From CAZPQN01 sp964588795 (GTDB lineage: Bacteria; Fidelibacterota; UBA2242), in assembly GCA_964588795.1 (NCBI GenBank), contig CAZPQN010000011.1, forward strand, positions 1 through 64,000: 64,000 nucleotides of DNA, in the 5' to 3' direction. The position numbers and the translations under genes are program-made. Below, piece by piece: positions 25,678 to 33,748 of this stretch; the first letter of the stretch is position 1, and each line of letters starts with the position of its first letter. Below the pieces are notes generated by a model. The model searched no databases and was not told where the DNA came from. It worked only from the letters and a program-made list of their open reading frames with translations.

Positions 25678-26895
25678 TTACTTATCAAGTGTCAGGACTA
25701 GAAAACGGTTCTGGAAAGTCAGGCCGAACAGAGTCCGGTCAGCATTGGCGATGATTTTACCTTTGAAGGTGTAATCCTGGTCAAAAATATGCCGCAGAAG
25801 CAAATGCCCGTCGTAGTCATAAACCAAGATTTCCGGATCATCGTAAATCGCCTGATCGTTGTAAACAGCGTCGGTGCCGGTCAGCACCAAAATCCTTTTA
25901 TATGGCAGAAAACAGGCGGCGGTCACCCTGCGGCGTCCGCTGACCGGCTTAAGACTTAAATGTATGTTTCGATAGAGCAAATTAACCAGCGTGAACGCAT
26001 GCCGGTCAGATAGCAATAGCCAGTTTTCATCGGCGCTGAAATCAAGACCCTGAAAAGCCACGGGAAAGGTGGTGACAACCCGCCCGGTGCTGTCGAACAG
26101 AATGGTCTGTTGCGGTGGCTGTGGCGGTCGGCGATTAATTATCGTTCCACACACCACGATGGTGCGCCCGCTGGGTGCGAGGCCGACCCCCTGAGTCGTT
26201 TTCAGCGGCAATTGATATTGCCACTGCAAGGCGCCATTGCTAAGAAAGAGGAACAAGTCGGGCCCGGCTTTTTCCTGTTCAATCAGGGTGCGGCTGAGGT
26301 TGAAGAGGAATTTCTGACCGTCAGCTGTGAAAAGTCCCTTGGGATTGATTTTCAGACGCGTGCCCTCCAGATTGAATTGGCGCTCATTCAATCGCCGTCC
26401 TTCCCGCCCATAGAAGGTCAAGCGGTCGCCCCAGTAAGAACAGACCACGACCGCCTTCTGGGTTTCGGACGGAAAAACAAACGGTTTTTCGCGTATATCC
26501 AGCAGGGCGCCCTGTCGGTAAAAGAAATCTTCGCCCTGTGCGTTACGCACCCGCAATTCGAATTTCCGAGGTTCATCCTGTACTGATCCGGGCGCACCGA
26601 AAGTGATAAAACTTAAGAGACTGTTGGCCGGCGACAACCACCCGTCGGCAGGCAAAGCCCAGCGGGCAAATTCGGTGTTATCAGTGACGTTCTTGGCGGA
26701 AGTCTCGAAAACCCAGACCCGCGGCTGTAATAAGCTGTCGGATTTCTCGACCAGTACGTCAAGCAGACCGGCACCGGCCGGATGTTCAGCGACCACATTC
26801 AAAGTCTGGCTCCAAAGCCCGGACGCCACCAGCAGGAGCGATAAAAGCAACCAGGATCGTTTTCTCGGCGAGCGCCGTAATCGCATTACGGGCAT
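25678..26895 (-). CDS. Exported protein with beta-propeller-like repeats, family unknown
   Basis: 405 aa from the ATG at 26895. An Arg-rich start and a hydrophobic run (SWLLLSLLLVASGLWSQ) give a signal peptide cut near Ser-Gln. The body is all-beta in pattern, with repeating segments such as LFTADGQKFLFNLS, GVGLAPSGRTIVVCG, GLDFSADENWLLLSD and KIIANADRTLFGL, spaced like the blades of a WD40/YVTN-type propeller. A ligand or enzyme activity cannot be told. In-frame starts at 26925 and 26886 are alternatives, without ribosome sites. Confidence 0.75.
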   Translation of the reverse strand: MPVMRLRRSPRKRSWLLLSLLLVASGLWSQTLNVVAEHPAGAGLLDVLVEKSDSLLQPRVWVFETSAKNVTDNTEFARWALPADGWLSPANSLLSFITFGAPGSVQDEPRKFELRVRNAQGEDFFYRQGALLDIREKPFVFPSETQKAVVVCSYWGDRLTFYGREGRRLNERQFNLEGTRLKINPKGLFTADGQKFLFNLSRTLIEQEKAGPDLFLFLSNGALQWQYQLPLKTTQGVGLAPSGRTIVVCGTIINRRPPQPPQQTILFDSTGRVVTTFPVAFQGLDFSADENWLLLSDRHAFTLVNLLYRNIHLSLKPVSGRRRVTAACFLPYKRILVLTGTDAVYNDQAIYDDPEILVYDYDGHLLLRHIFDQDYTFKGKIIANADRTLFGLTFQNRFLVLTLDK

Positions 26896-27013
26896 AAATT
26901 TAGCTCGACCAAAGGTGAATGTCAATGCCAGTTATGTTCACAATATCCTGGCCGGTCTGGTGCTGAAGTTCAATGCCCGTCCACAAACAGGAATTAATTG
27001 CCATCGTCGCGGG

Positions 27014-27589
27014 TTATAGTTTTGCCTGGCCTAACAGGGCCTGGCGGTTGATAATTTTTTCCGCCCAGAAGAGGCCAATCAGGGTCTTGGCATCCGTTAT
27101 CTGACCAGCATAAACCATTTGCATGGCGTCCGTAATGGGCACTTCGAGCGTGACGATGTTTTCATCATCGTCGGCAGTCAACGGAGCATACTGCAGCTGT
27201 TCGGCCCAGTAAAGATAAAGGCGTTCACTGCTGTATCCCACGCAGGTGTGAATCAGCCCGATGGGAATTATAATTCCGGGTCGGTAACCGGTTTCTTCCG
27301 CCAGTTCCCGCTTGATAGTTGCATCGGGTGAGTCCTGTCCATCGATCTTTCCCGCCGGCAGTTCCAGCAGAGTCTGCCCCACCGGATAACGGTACTGCCG
27401 GATCATCAGAATACGACGGTCGCCGCAATAAGGTATCACTACTGCGGCTCCGGGATGTTTAATATATTCCCGGGTCGATTCGCTTCCATCCGGCAGGCGT
27501 ACCGTATCTTTAAAGACATGCAATAGACGGCCGCTGAAAACCTCCTGACTGCTTAGGCATTTTTCCACGAATGAGATATTGTCGTGCAT
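27014..27589 (-). CDS. Nudix hydrolase, ADP-ribose pyrophosphatase-like
   Basis: 191 aa. The Nudix box is GKIDGQDSPDATIKRELAEE followed by TG, fitting GX5EX7REUXEEXGU except that Asp replaces the first Glu. The N-terminal strand order and the VVIPYCGDRRILMIRQYRYP segment are like ADP-ribose pyrophosphatases (NudF group), which split ADP-ribose to AMP and ribose 5-phosphate. The gene is divergent from the yceD-fab operon. Confidence 0.9.
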   Translation of the reverse strand: MHDNISFVEKCLSSQEVFSGRLLHVFKDTVRLPDGSESTREYIKHPGAAVVIPYCGDRRILMIRQYRYPVGQTLLELPAGKIDGQDSPDATIKRELAEETGYRPGIIIPIGLIHTCVGYSSERLYLYWAEQLQYAPLTADDDENIVTLEVPITDAMQMVYAGQITDAKTLIGLFWAEKIINRQALLGQAKL

Positions 27590-27956
27590 TTATATTTCCC
27601 TTATCGCATAAATTTAAACGCGCCAATTTCGCACGCCGGCTGCGGAATGCCAAGCCATTTTATTAAAGGGCAGGTTAATTTTGGGGGAGGCGTCCGGAGA
27701 AAAAACGGGAGGAGTTCCCAAGGAAGGAGGGAAGTTGGATGATTTTATTTACGGGAAAAGACCCCACTGTGTCAGACACCTCCCCGCAAATCTGTTTTGA
27801 AAAAACACCAGTTATACGCTTTAAATGACCGCCCTGTTCCACCGCATTTTTTTAATTGGCCACCCAAAATCCAGCAAGTTTTGATCGGCCCCGTCTCCGT
27901 CGATAAAAGGCAAAAATCTTGATTATACTCCGACTTTCCTCTAAATTTGCCCGGTT
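27590..27956. other. Divergent intergenic region, no gene seen
   Basis: 367 bases between the Nudix gene and yceD. No open frame with a ribosome site is visible. It contains a short perfect palindrome, GTGTCAGACAC (27770-27780), whose sequence resembles REP-type elements, and a candidate promoter close to yceD. Confidence 0.6.
27919..27947 (+). promoter_or_regulatory. Candidate promoter for the fatty-acid operon
   Basis: TTGATT (27919-27924) and TAAATT (27942-27947) are 17 bases apart and end just before the yceD ATG at 27957. The implied transcript would be almost leaderless, fitting the absence of a ribosome site, but each box is weak. A TATACT at 27924-27929 is an alternative -10 without a good -35. 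Confidence 0.35.
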
Positions 27957-28463
27957 ATGAAACTCAGAATCAATGCGTTAAGAGAAGGTTTCCAGACGAT
28001 CAAAGCCGCACTGTCCAGCGCGGAGCTGGAGATTACAGACGACAGTTTGACGCAGCCCATCGCCCTGCAGCTCGACGTGGACAAAGGCCCCCAGGATATG
28101 CGGATAATCGGCACCGTCACCACTACGGCCAATTTCACCTGTGATCGCTGTCTGAGCGCCTTTGATCAGAACCTGCAAAGCACCTTTGAGGTGTTTGCGA
28201 GTACGGCTACCAAATTGACCAGGGATGATAATCTGATCGTCATCACCCCCAATACTCAGGAGATCGACCTGACCGGCTTCATCCGCGATGCCCTGTTGCT
28301 CAGCCTGCCGATGAAAGTACTCTGTCGCGAGGACTGTCGCGGACTCTGCCCCGTTTGCGGAGCCGACCGGAACGTCAATCCCTGTAGCTGTCAGGCTCAA
28401 ACCGAAGACGAACGCTGGGAACCGCTCAATAGTCTTAAAACTTGTATTACGGAGGAAAATTAA
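27957..28463 (+). CDS. yceD: YceD/DUF177 family protein
   Basis: 168 aa. DUF177 proteins lie upstream of rpmF in most bacteria and affect 23S rRNA accumulation. Two cysteine pairs are visible: CDRC in the middle and CREDCRGLCPVCG with a later CSC near the C-terminus, suggesting a zinc knuckle. No ribosome site precedes the ATG. It heads the operon yceD-rpmF-fabHDG-acpP-fabF-rnc. Confidence 0.92.
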   Translation: MKLRINALREGFQTIKAALSSAELEITDDSLTQPIALQLDVDKGPQDMRIIGTVTTTANFTCDRCLSAFDQNLQSTFEVFASTATKLTRDDNLIVITPNTQEIDLTGFIRDALLLSLPMKVLCREDCRGLCPVCGADRNVNPCSCQAQTEDERWEPLNSLKTCITEEN

Positions 28464-28464
28464 C

Positions 28465-28647
28465 TTGGCTCTACCGAAACGTAAAATATCCAAATCCCGC
28501 CGCGACAAACGCCGCACCCACAAGAAACTGACTGCACCCGCGGTAACCAAATGCCCGCAGTGCCGGGAACCAAAGTTGCCCCACCGGGCATGTCCGAACT
28601 GCGGCTATTACCGCGGTCGTCCGGTGGTCTCTGTCAAAACCAAGTAG
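28465..28647 (+). CDS. rpmF: 50S ribosomal protein L32
   Basis: 60 aa, typical length. The basic N-terminus LPKRKISKSRRDKRRTHKK and a zinc ribbon CPQC...CPNCG identify L32. It starts at a TTG with GGAGG 9 bases upstream and follows yceD after a single base, so both are co-translated. In most genomes plsX comes next; here it does not. Confidence 0.95.
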   Translation: MALPKRKISKSRRDKRRTHKKLTAPAVTKCPQCREPKLPHRACPNCGYYRGRPVVSVKTK

Positions 28648-28792
28648 AGGTTTCCTCACTGGACAGCCAGCCATCAGGGGTTCCAATGTACCATTACGGA
28701 CATGAATCCGGCGAGCTATTTTGCCGTATCGCTACATTAGCTGGAAGCCGCCGCATGTCCCGCACCCGTCAAATTATTTAAAGGCCGTCAAA

Positions 28793-29794
28793 ATGCAGAA
28801 AAAACGCGCAACAATTACCGCTCTTGGTCAATATGCTCCTGCCAGAATTCTGAACAACTTTGAGCTGGAGAAAATGGTCGCTACCACCGATGAGTGGATT
28901 CGCACCCGGACGGGGATTGTCGAGCGTCATATCGCCGCGCCGGACGAAGCTACGGCGGCCATGGCGATCGCCGCCTTCCGCGATATGCAGAAACGTTTTG
29001 TCGTGGATCCTCTCGAAATAGACCTGATCATTGTCGCGACGATTACTCCGGATATGTTCTTCCCCTCTACCGCCGCTCTGATTCAGGACGGGATTGGCGC
29101 CCGTAACGCCTTTGGCTTTGATGTTTCCGCCGCCTGCTCCGGCTTTGTATATGCCTTAGCTATAGCCGCCCAGTTTATCGAAAATGGCACGAGTCGCAAG
29201 GTACTCGTCGTCGGCGCTGACAAGATGAGCAGTATTACCGATTATACCAACCGCGACAACTGCGTTCTGTTCGGCGACGCCGCGGGAGCGGTTTTGTTGG
29301 AACCGGCCCGCGATGAGTCCGGCATACTGGATTTCATTATGAAAATGGACGGCGCCGGCAAAGAATTCCTGTACATGGCGGGCGGAGGCAGTCTTCATCC
29401 GGCGACCCATGAGACCGTGGACAAAAAACTGCACTATGTTTATCAGGAAGGCAAAACGGTCTTCAAGTTTGCCGTCAAGGGTATGGCCGATGTGTCCGTG
29501 GAACTACTCGAACGCCAGGGACTGAGCGGCAAAGATGTCAAATTATTCATCCCGCACCAGGCCAATAAACGCATCATCGATGCCAGCGTGCAGAGACTGA
29601 AACTGACACCTGAGCAGGTGATGATCAATATTGATCGTTACGCCAATACGACCGCGGCGACAATCCCCCTGGGGCTGGTGGAGGGATACGACGCAGGGCG
29701 TTTAGCACCGGGCGACCTGGTTTTGATGGCGGCTTTTGGAGCCGGTTTTACCTGGGGCAGTGTGCTTTTACGGTGGGGTTTACGCCGTGGGTAA
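28793..29794 (+). CDS. fabH: 3-oxoacyl-ACP synthase III
   Basis: 333 aa. It condenses an acyl-CoA primer with malonyl-ACP to begin fatty-acid synthesis. The catalytic triad is visible as Cys115 in SAACSGFVY, His in PHQANKRI and Asn in the ANTTAATIP segment. The ATG at 28793 has AAAGG 9 bases upstream; an in-frame extension from 28721 is not conserved. The 145 bases between rpmF and this gene hold no plsX remnant I can recognise. Confidence 0.97.
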   Translation: MQKKRATITALGQYAPARILNNFELEKMVATTDEWIRTRTGIVERHIAAPDEATAAMAIAAFRDMQKRFVVDPLEIDLIIVATITPDMFFPSTAALIQDGIGARNAFGFDVSAACSGFVYALAIAAQFIENGTSRKVLVVGADKMSSITDYTNRDNCVLFGDAAGAVLLEPARDESGILDFIMKMDGAGKEFLYMAGGGSLHPATHETVDKKLHYVYQEGKTVFKFAVKGMADVSVELLERQGLSGKDVKLFIPHQANKRIIDASVQRLKLTPEQVMINIDRYANTTAATIPLGLVEGYDAGRLAPGDLVLMAAFGAGFTWGSVLLRWGLRRG

Positions 29795-30710
29795 AAGCGC
29801 CTATCTCTTTCCCGGCCAGGGCTCGCAATGTGTTGGGATGGGTGCCGATTTTTACAGTCACTCGCCGCTGGCCCGCGAACGGTATGACCAGGCCGAAACA
29901 TTTTTCGATTTTTCCCTGAAGACGATCTCCTTTCAAGGGACAATGGCCGAGCTGATCCGCACCCACGTGACTCAACCGGCGATTTTTGTGCTTTCGGTGA
30001 TCATTCACGAAGAGCTGAATAAGCGCGGCTGTCAGCCGGACATGGTTGCCGGTCACAGCCTTGGAGAATATTCTGCCCTGGTCGCCGCCGGGGCATTGAG
30101 TTTCGAAGATGGGCTGAATCTGGTTAAACTGCGCGCCCGGGCGATGCAATCCGCCGCGGAGCAGAATCCCGGAACGATGACGGCGGTTGTTGGTTTGGAA
30201 GCCGCCCAGGTGGAAGAGGTGATCGCCGCGTCCGATTTTGGCGGTATCTGCCAGGTCGCCAATTATAATTCGCCCGCCCAAATCGTTATCAGCGGCGATG
30301 TGGTCAAGGTGCAGGCGATCATGCCCGAGCTGAAAAAAGCCGGGGCCAAGATGGTGGTCGAGTTGACAGTGGGCGGGGCTTTTCATTCCGCCCTGATGCA
30401 ACCGGCCAGCGAGGAATTGGCCACAGCCTTAGCCAAGACCACTTTCCAAGCACCCGTTTGCCCGATCTTTTCCAATGTGACCGGGACCGCCACGCAGGAT
30501 CCGGAAACAATCCGCACGCGCCTCCTTCAGCAATTGACCGCGCCGGTACGTTGGACGGATACACTGATTAATATGCAAAAGGCCGGAGCCCGGCGCTTCG
30601 TTGAAGTCGGTCCCGGAAAAGTTCTGCAGGGACTGGCCAAACGCACCCTGGATAAAGTAACCATCACGGGGATCTCGACCGTCAAAGATCTGGAGCAGTT
30701 GTCATGCTGA
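29787..30710 (+). CDS. fabD: Malonyl-CoA:ACP transacylase
   Basis: 307 aa from a GTG at 29787. It loads malonate from CoA onto ACP. AYLFPGQGSQCVGMG opens the protein, and the active Ser91 is in GHSLGEYSAL; the catalytic His is in GGAFHSALM. GGTGGGG lies 8 bases before the GTG, which overlaps the fabH stop by 8 bases. Upstream in-frame codons are inside fabH and not conserved. Confidence 0.97.
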   Translation: MGKSAYLFPGQGSQCVGMGADFYSHSPLARERYDQAETFFDFSLKTISFQGTMAELIRTHVTQPAIFVLSVIIHEELNKRGCQPDMVAGHSLGEYSALVAAGALSFEDGLNLVKLRARAMQSAAEQNPGTMTAVVGLEAAQVEEVIAASDFGGICQVANYNSPAQIVISGDVVKVQAIMPELKKAGAKMVVELTVGGAFHSALMQPASEELATALAKTTFQAPVCPIFSNVTGTATQDPETIRTRLLQQLTAPVRWTDTLINMQKAGARRFVEVGPGKVLQGLAKRTLDKVTITGISTVKDLEQLSC

Positions 30711-31450
30711 TGAATTTTAATGGAAAGGTGGCTTTAATTACAGGCTCGGGGCGCGGCATCGGTCGGGCGATTGCGGAGGCTTTTGCCGGACAGGGCGCAA
30801 CGGTGGCGCTGAGCGATTTCAATCAGGAGGCGCTGACCGCCGTCAGCCAGGAATTTGAACAAAAGGGATATCCGTTCGCGGCATTTCCCTGCAATGTCAC
30901 TAATGCGGCGGAAGTCCAGACCTTATGCGATGCAGTCGCCAGCCGATTCGGAAAAATTGATATCCTGATTAATAATGCCGGCATCACCCGCGATACGCTT
31001 CTCATGCGGATGAAGGACGAACAATGGGACGCCGTGCTGGAAACCAATCTGAAAGGTGCTTTCCTGGTCACTCGCGCCGCCATTAAATATTTTCTGCGTC
31101 AGAAAAGCGGCCGGATCATCAATATCGGATCGGTAGTCGGCCTGATGGGCAATATCGGGCAGGCCAATTATGCCGCGAGTAAAGCCGGGTTGATGGGCTT
31201 CTCGAAATCGGTGGCGCGCGAGCTGGCGCCCCGCAACATCACCGTCAATGTCATTGCCCCCGGCTTTATTGAGACGCCGATGACGGCCGCTTTGTCGGCG
31301 GAGGTGCGAACGGCATTCATGCAAAAGATACCCCTGAATCGCGCCGGAACTCCGCAGGACGTCGCTGGCGTGGCACTGTTTTTAGCATCGCCGCTGGCTG
31401 ATTATCTCACCGGTCAGGTTATTGCGGTTGACGGCGGCATGATCATGTAA
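30704..31450 (+). CDS. fabG: 3-oxoacyl-ACP reductase
   Basis: 248 aa short-chain dehydrogenase. It reduces 3-oxoacyl-ACP with NADPH. The cofactor loop is TGSGRGIGRAIAEAF, NNAGITRD follows, and the Ser-Tyr-Lys catalytic set is INIGSVVG and NYAASKAG. GGAG lies 8 bases before the ATG at 30704, which overlaps the fabD stop; a second ATG at 30710 is also possible. Confidence 0.97.
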   Translation: MLMNFNGKVALITGSGRGIGRAIAEAFAGQGATVALSDFNQEALTAVSQEFEQKGYPFAAFPCNVTNAAEVQTLCDAVASRFGKIDILINNAGITRDTLLMRMKDEQWDAVLETNLKGAFLVTRAAIKYFLRQKSGRIINIGSVVGLMGNIGQANYAASKAGLMGFSKSVARELAPRNITVNVIAPGFIETPMTAALSAEVRTAFMQKIPLNRAGTPQDVAGVALFLASPLADYLTGQVIAVDGGMIM

Positions 31451-31470
31451 AACCAATAATGGAGGATAGA

Positions 31471-31707
31471 ATGAGTAGCAACTTAGAAAAAGTGCAGGAA
31501 ATCGTAGCCGAAAAGCTGGGTGTGGAAAAGTCCAAGATCACACTCGAGGCTTCCTTCATCGAGGACCTGGGAGCGGATTCGCTCGACACGGTCGAATTAA
31601 TCATGAAGATGGAAGAGGAATTCGGCATCGAGATCCCGGACGAAGAAGCCGAGAAACTCAAAACGGTCGGCAATGTCGTCAAATACTTGGACGCTAAAGT
31701 CAAGTAG
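31471..31707 (+). CDS. acpP: Acyl carrier protein
   Basis: 78 aa, the standard size. The phosphopantetheine site is Ser37 in EDLGADSLDTVEL. The protein is strongly acidic. GGAGG sits a few bases before the ATG at 31471; the in-frame ATG at 31459 overlaps this ribosome site and is not used. It carries growing acyl chains between the Fab enzymes encoded around it. Confidence 0.98.
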   Translation: MSSNLEKVQEIVAEKLGVEKSKITLEASFIEDLGADSLDTVELIMKMEEEFGIEIPDEEAEKLKTVGNVVKYLDAKVK

Positions 31708-31722
31708 TATTTCCACGACTGC

Positions 31723-32973
31723 ATGAAGAGAAGAGTAGTCGTGACCGGTATGGGCATCGTTTCCCCGCTGGGAAATGATGCCCCTGCTTTTTGGACCAAT
31801 CTGTTGGCGGGTAAATCCGGAGTGGGGGCCATCAGTCACTTCGACCCGCGCGAGTTTACTGTAAAGATAGCGGCGGAAGTGCGGGATTTCGATCCCATCG
31901 CCCATTTCAGCGTCAAGGAAGCCAACCGGATGGATCGGGTGACCCAATTCGGGGTTGTTGCCGCGCGCCAGGCAGTCAGCAACGCGGGATTAGCCAGTGG
32001 AACGTACGATCCGGACCGGGTTGGCGTAATCGTCGGTTCCGGAATTGGCGGGATCAAAACGCTTGAGGACCAGCACCGGGTGTTAATGACCAAGGGCAAC
32101 CGGTTTGTCAGCCCGTTCTTCATTCCGATGATGATACCGGATATTTTGCCGGGGCAGATTGCGATGGAATTCGGATTCTGTGGCCCGAATTATGCCGTGA
32201 CTTCTGCCTGTGCCACCGCCTCGCACGCCATCGGGGTGGCTTTCCTGCATCTCCTTCATGGTGATGCCGACGTAATAATTACCGGCGGGGCCGAAGCCGG
32301 AATTACCCCGCTTGCCGTGGCGGGCTTTGCCAATATGAAAGCGCTCTCGCGACGCAACGATGAACCGACAAAAGCCAGCCGGCCTTTCGACCTGCACCGT
32401 GATGGTTTTGTCATCGGCGAAGGAGCCGGCGTCGTGGTGCTGGAAGAACTGGAACATGCGCTCCGCAGGGGTGTCCCGATTTACGCTGAGGTCGTGGGGT
32501 ATGGTTTTTCGGCGGACGCCTACCATGTCACCGCCCCGCACCCGGAAGGACGTGGCGCAGCCCTTTCCATGGAAGCCGCGATCCGTATGTCAGGTTTGCC
32601 CAAAAGCACCTTCGGTTATATCAATGCCCATGGGACTTCCACTACGCTGAACGATGTCAACGAAACCACTGCGATCAAAAAAGTTTTCGGCGACCAGGCT
32701 TACGAGCTGAACATAAGCTCGACTAAATCCATGACCGGCCATCTGCTGGGCGCGGCGGGCGGGATTGAATTTGCCACGCTGAGTTTAGCCCTGTATCACC
32801 AGATCATTCCGCCGACCATCAATTACGAATTTCCCGATCCCGCCTGCGATCTTAACTATACCCCCAACCATTCCCAGCCCTGCGCCTTTATTGCAGGTCT
32901 AAGTAATAATTTCGGTTTTGGCGGGCACAACGCCGTCATTGCCGTACGCACTTACCATGAGAACAATGCTTAA
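31723..32973 (+). CDS. fabF: 3-oxoacyl-ACP synthase II
   Basis: 416 aa. It extends acyl-ACP by two carbons. The Cys-His-His set is visible: Cys163 in TSACATASHA, His in NAHGTSTTLNDVNET and His in MTGHLLGAAGG. The gene starts 15 bases after acpP, with no strong ribosome site, and its end overlaps rnc. Confidence 0.97.
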   Translation: MKRRVVVTGMGIVSPLGNDAPAFWTNLLAGKSGVGAISHFDPREFTVKIAAEVRDFDPIAHFSVKEANRMDRVTQFGVVAARQAVSNAGLASGTYDPDRVGVIVGSGIGGIKTLEDQHRVLMTKGNRFVSPFFIPMMIPDILPGQIAMEFGFCGPNYAVTSACATASHAIGVAFLHLLHGDADVIITGGAEAGITPLAVAGFANMKALSRRNDEPTKASRPFDLHRDGFVIGEGAGVVVLEELEHALRRGVPIYAEVVGYGFSADAYHVTAPHPEGRGAALSMEAAIRMSGLPKSTFGYINAHGTSTTLNDVNETTAIKKVFGDQAYELNISSTKSMTGHLLGAAGGIEFATLSLALYHQIIPPTINYEFPDPACDLNYTPNHSQPCAFIAGLSNNFGFGGHNAVIAVRTYHENNA

Positions 32974-33661
32974 GTTAAAACGCTATTTCAGGTCGGTTAC
33001 GCCGGTCGAAAAAATTACCGGGTATAAATTTCTTGACCAACAATTGCTCAAAACGGCCCTAACCCACCGTTCTTCCGCCATCAATGGCCAGCAATCCTAC
33101 GAACGGCTGGAATTTTTGGGAGATGCCGTTTTGGAAATGGTAATCAGCGAAACCTTGTTTCAGCATTACTGCGACAAGCGCGAAGGCGAACTAACCGTGA
33201 TGCGAGCCACCGTCGTCAATCGCGAAGCCTTGGCGGAGGTTGGTCTCAAGCTGAACCTTGCCCCGCACATTCTAACTGATAAAAGTCTGAACCTTGCCAA
33301 TCACGCAACCAAACGTACCTTGGTCGGAAGCACTGTGGAAGCCCTGATCGGCGCGATTTATCTTGACGGCGGCCTGAAGCCGGCGCAGGCGTTCATTGCC
33401 CGCTGGATAATGGCTCCTACCAATAAAAAGCAGGTTCAGTCAAACATAAATTTCAAAGGTCGGCTGCTGGAAGTGTGTCAGAAACACGGCTGGTCGCTGG
33501 AGTATAAGATGCTGCAGACCACCGGGCCGGAACATGCCAAAACCTATAAAATTGCCGTCTTTGTCAGGGGCAAAGTGCTCGGCACCGGAGTCGGGCAAAA
33601 AAAGCGCAACGCCGAGCAGGAAGCCGCCCGCCAGGCATTGAAACAATTGCCGGCCGCGTGA
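32957..33661 (+). CDS. rnc: Ribonuclease III
   Basis: 234 aa. It cuts double-stranded RNA, including rRNA precursors. The signature ERLEFLGDAVLEMVI and the GSTVEALIGAIYLDGG motif form the nuclease domain, and a dsRNA-binding domain (GPEHAKTYKIAVFVRGKVLG to EQEAARQALKQL) ends the protein. ATGs at 32957 and 32966 both lie inside the fabF end, so coupling is likely; the exact start is uncertain. Confidence 0.95.
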   Translation: MRTMLKLKRYFRSVTPVEKITGYKFLDQQLLKTALTHRSSAINGQQSYERLEFLGDAVLEMVISETLFQHYCDKREGELTVMRATVVNREALAEVGLKLNLAPHILTDKSLNLANHATKRTLVGSTVEALIGAIYLDGGLKPAQAFIARWIMAPTNKKQVQSNINFKGRLLEVCQKHGWSLEYKMLQTTGPEHAKTYKIAVFVRGKVLGTGVGQKKRNAEQEAARQALKQLPAA

Positions 33662-33748
33662 TCGGCAAAGTTTTTTCAGCCCGACGATTAACGATTACAG
33701 GAAATTGCATCCGCAGGCTGAGCAAAATCAGGAAAAAGGAGGAAAAGC

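Noticed and set aside
27770..27780. Palindrome GTGTCAGACAC as part of a REP/RAYT element
   Set aside because: Only one copy is present here and no transposase gene is nearby, so a single 11-base palindrome is not enough.
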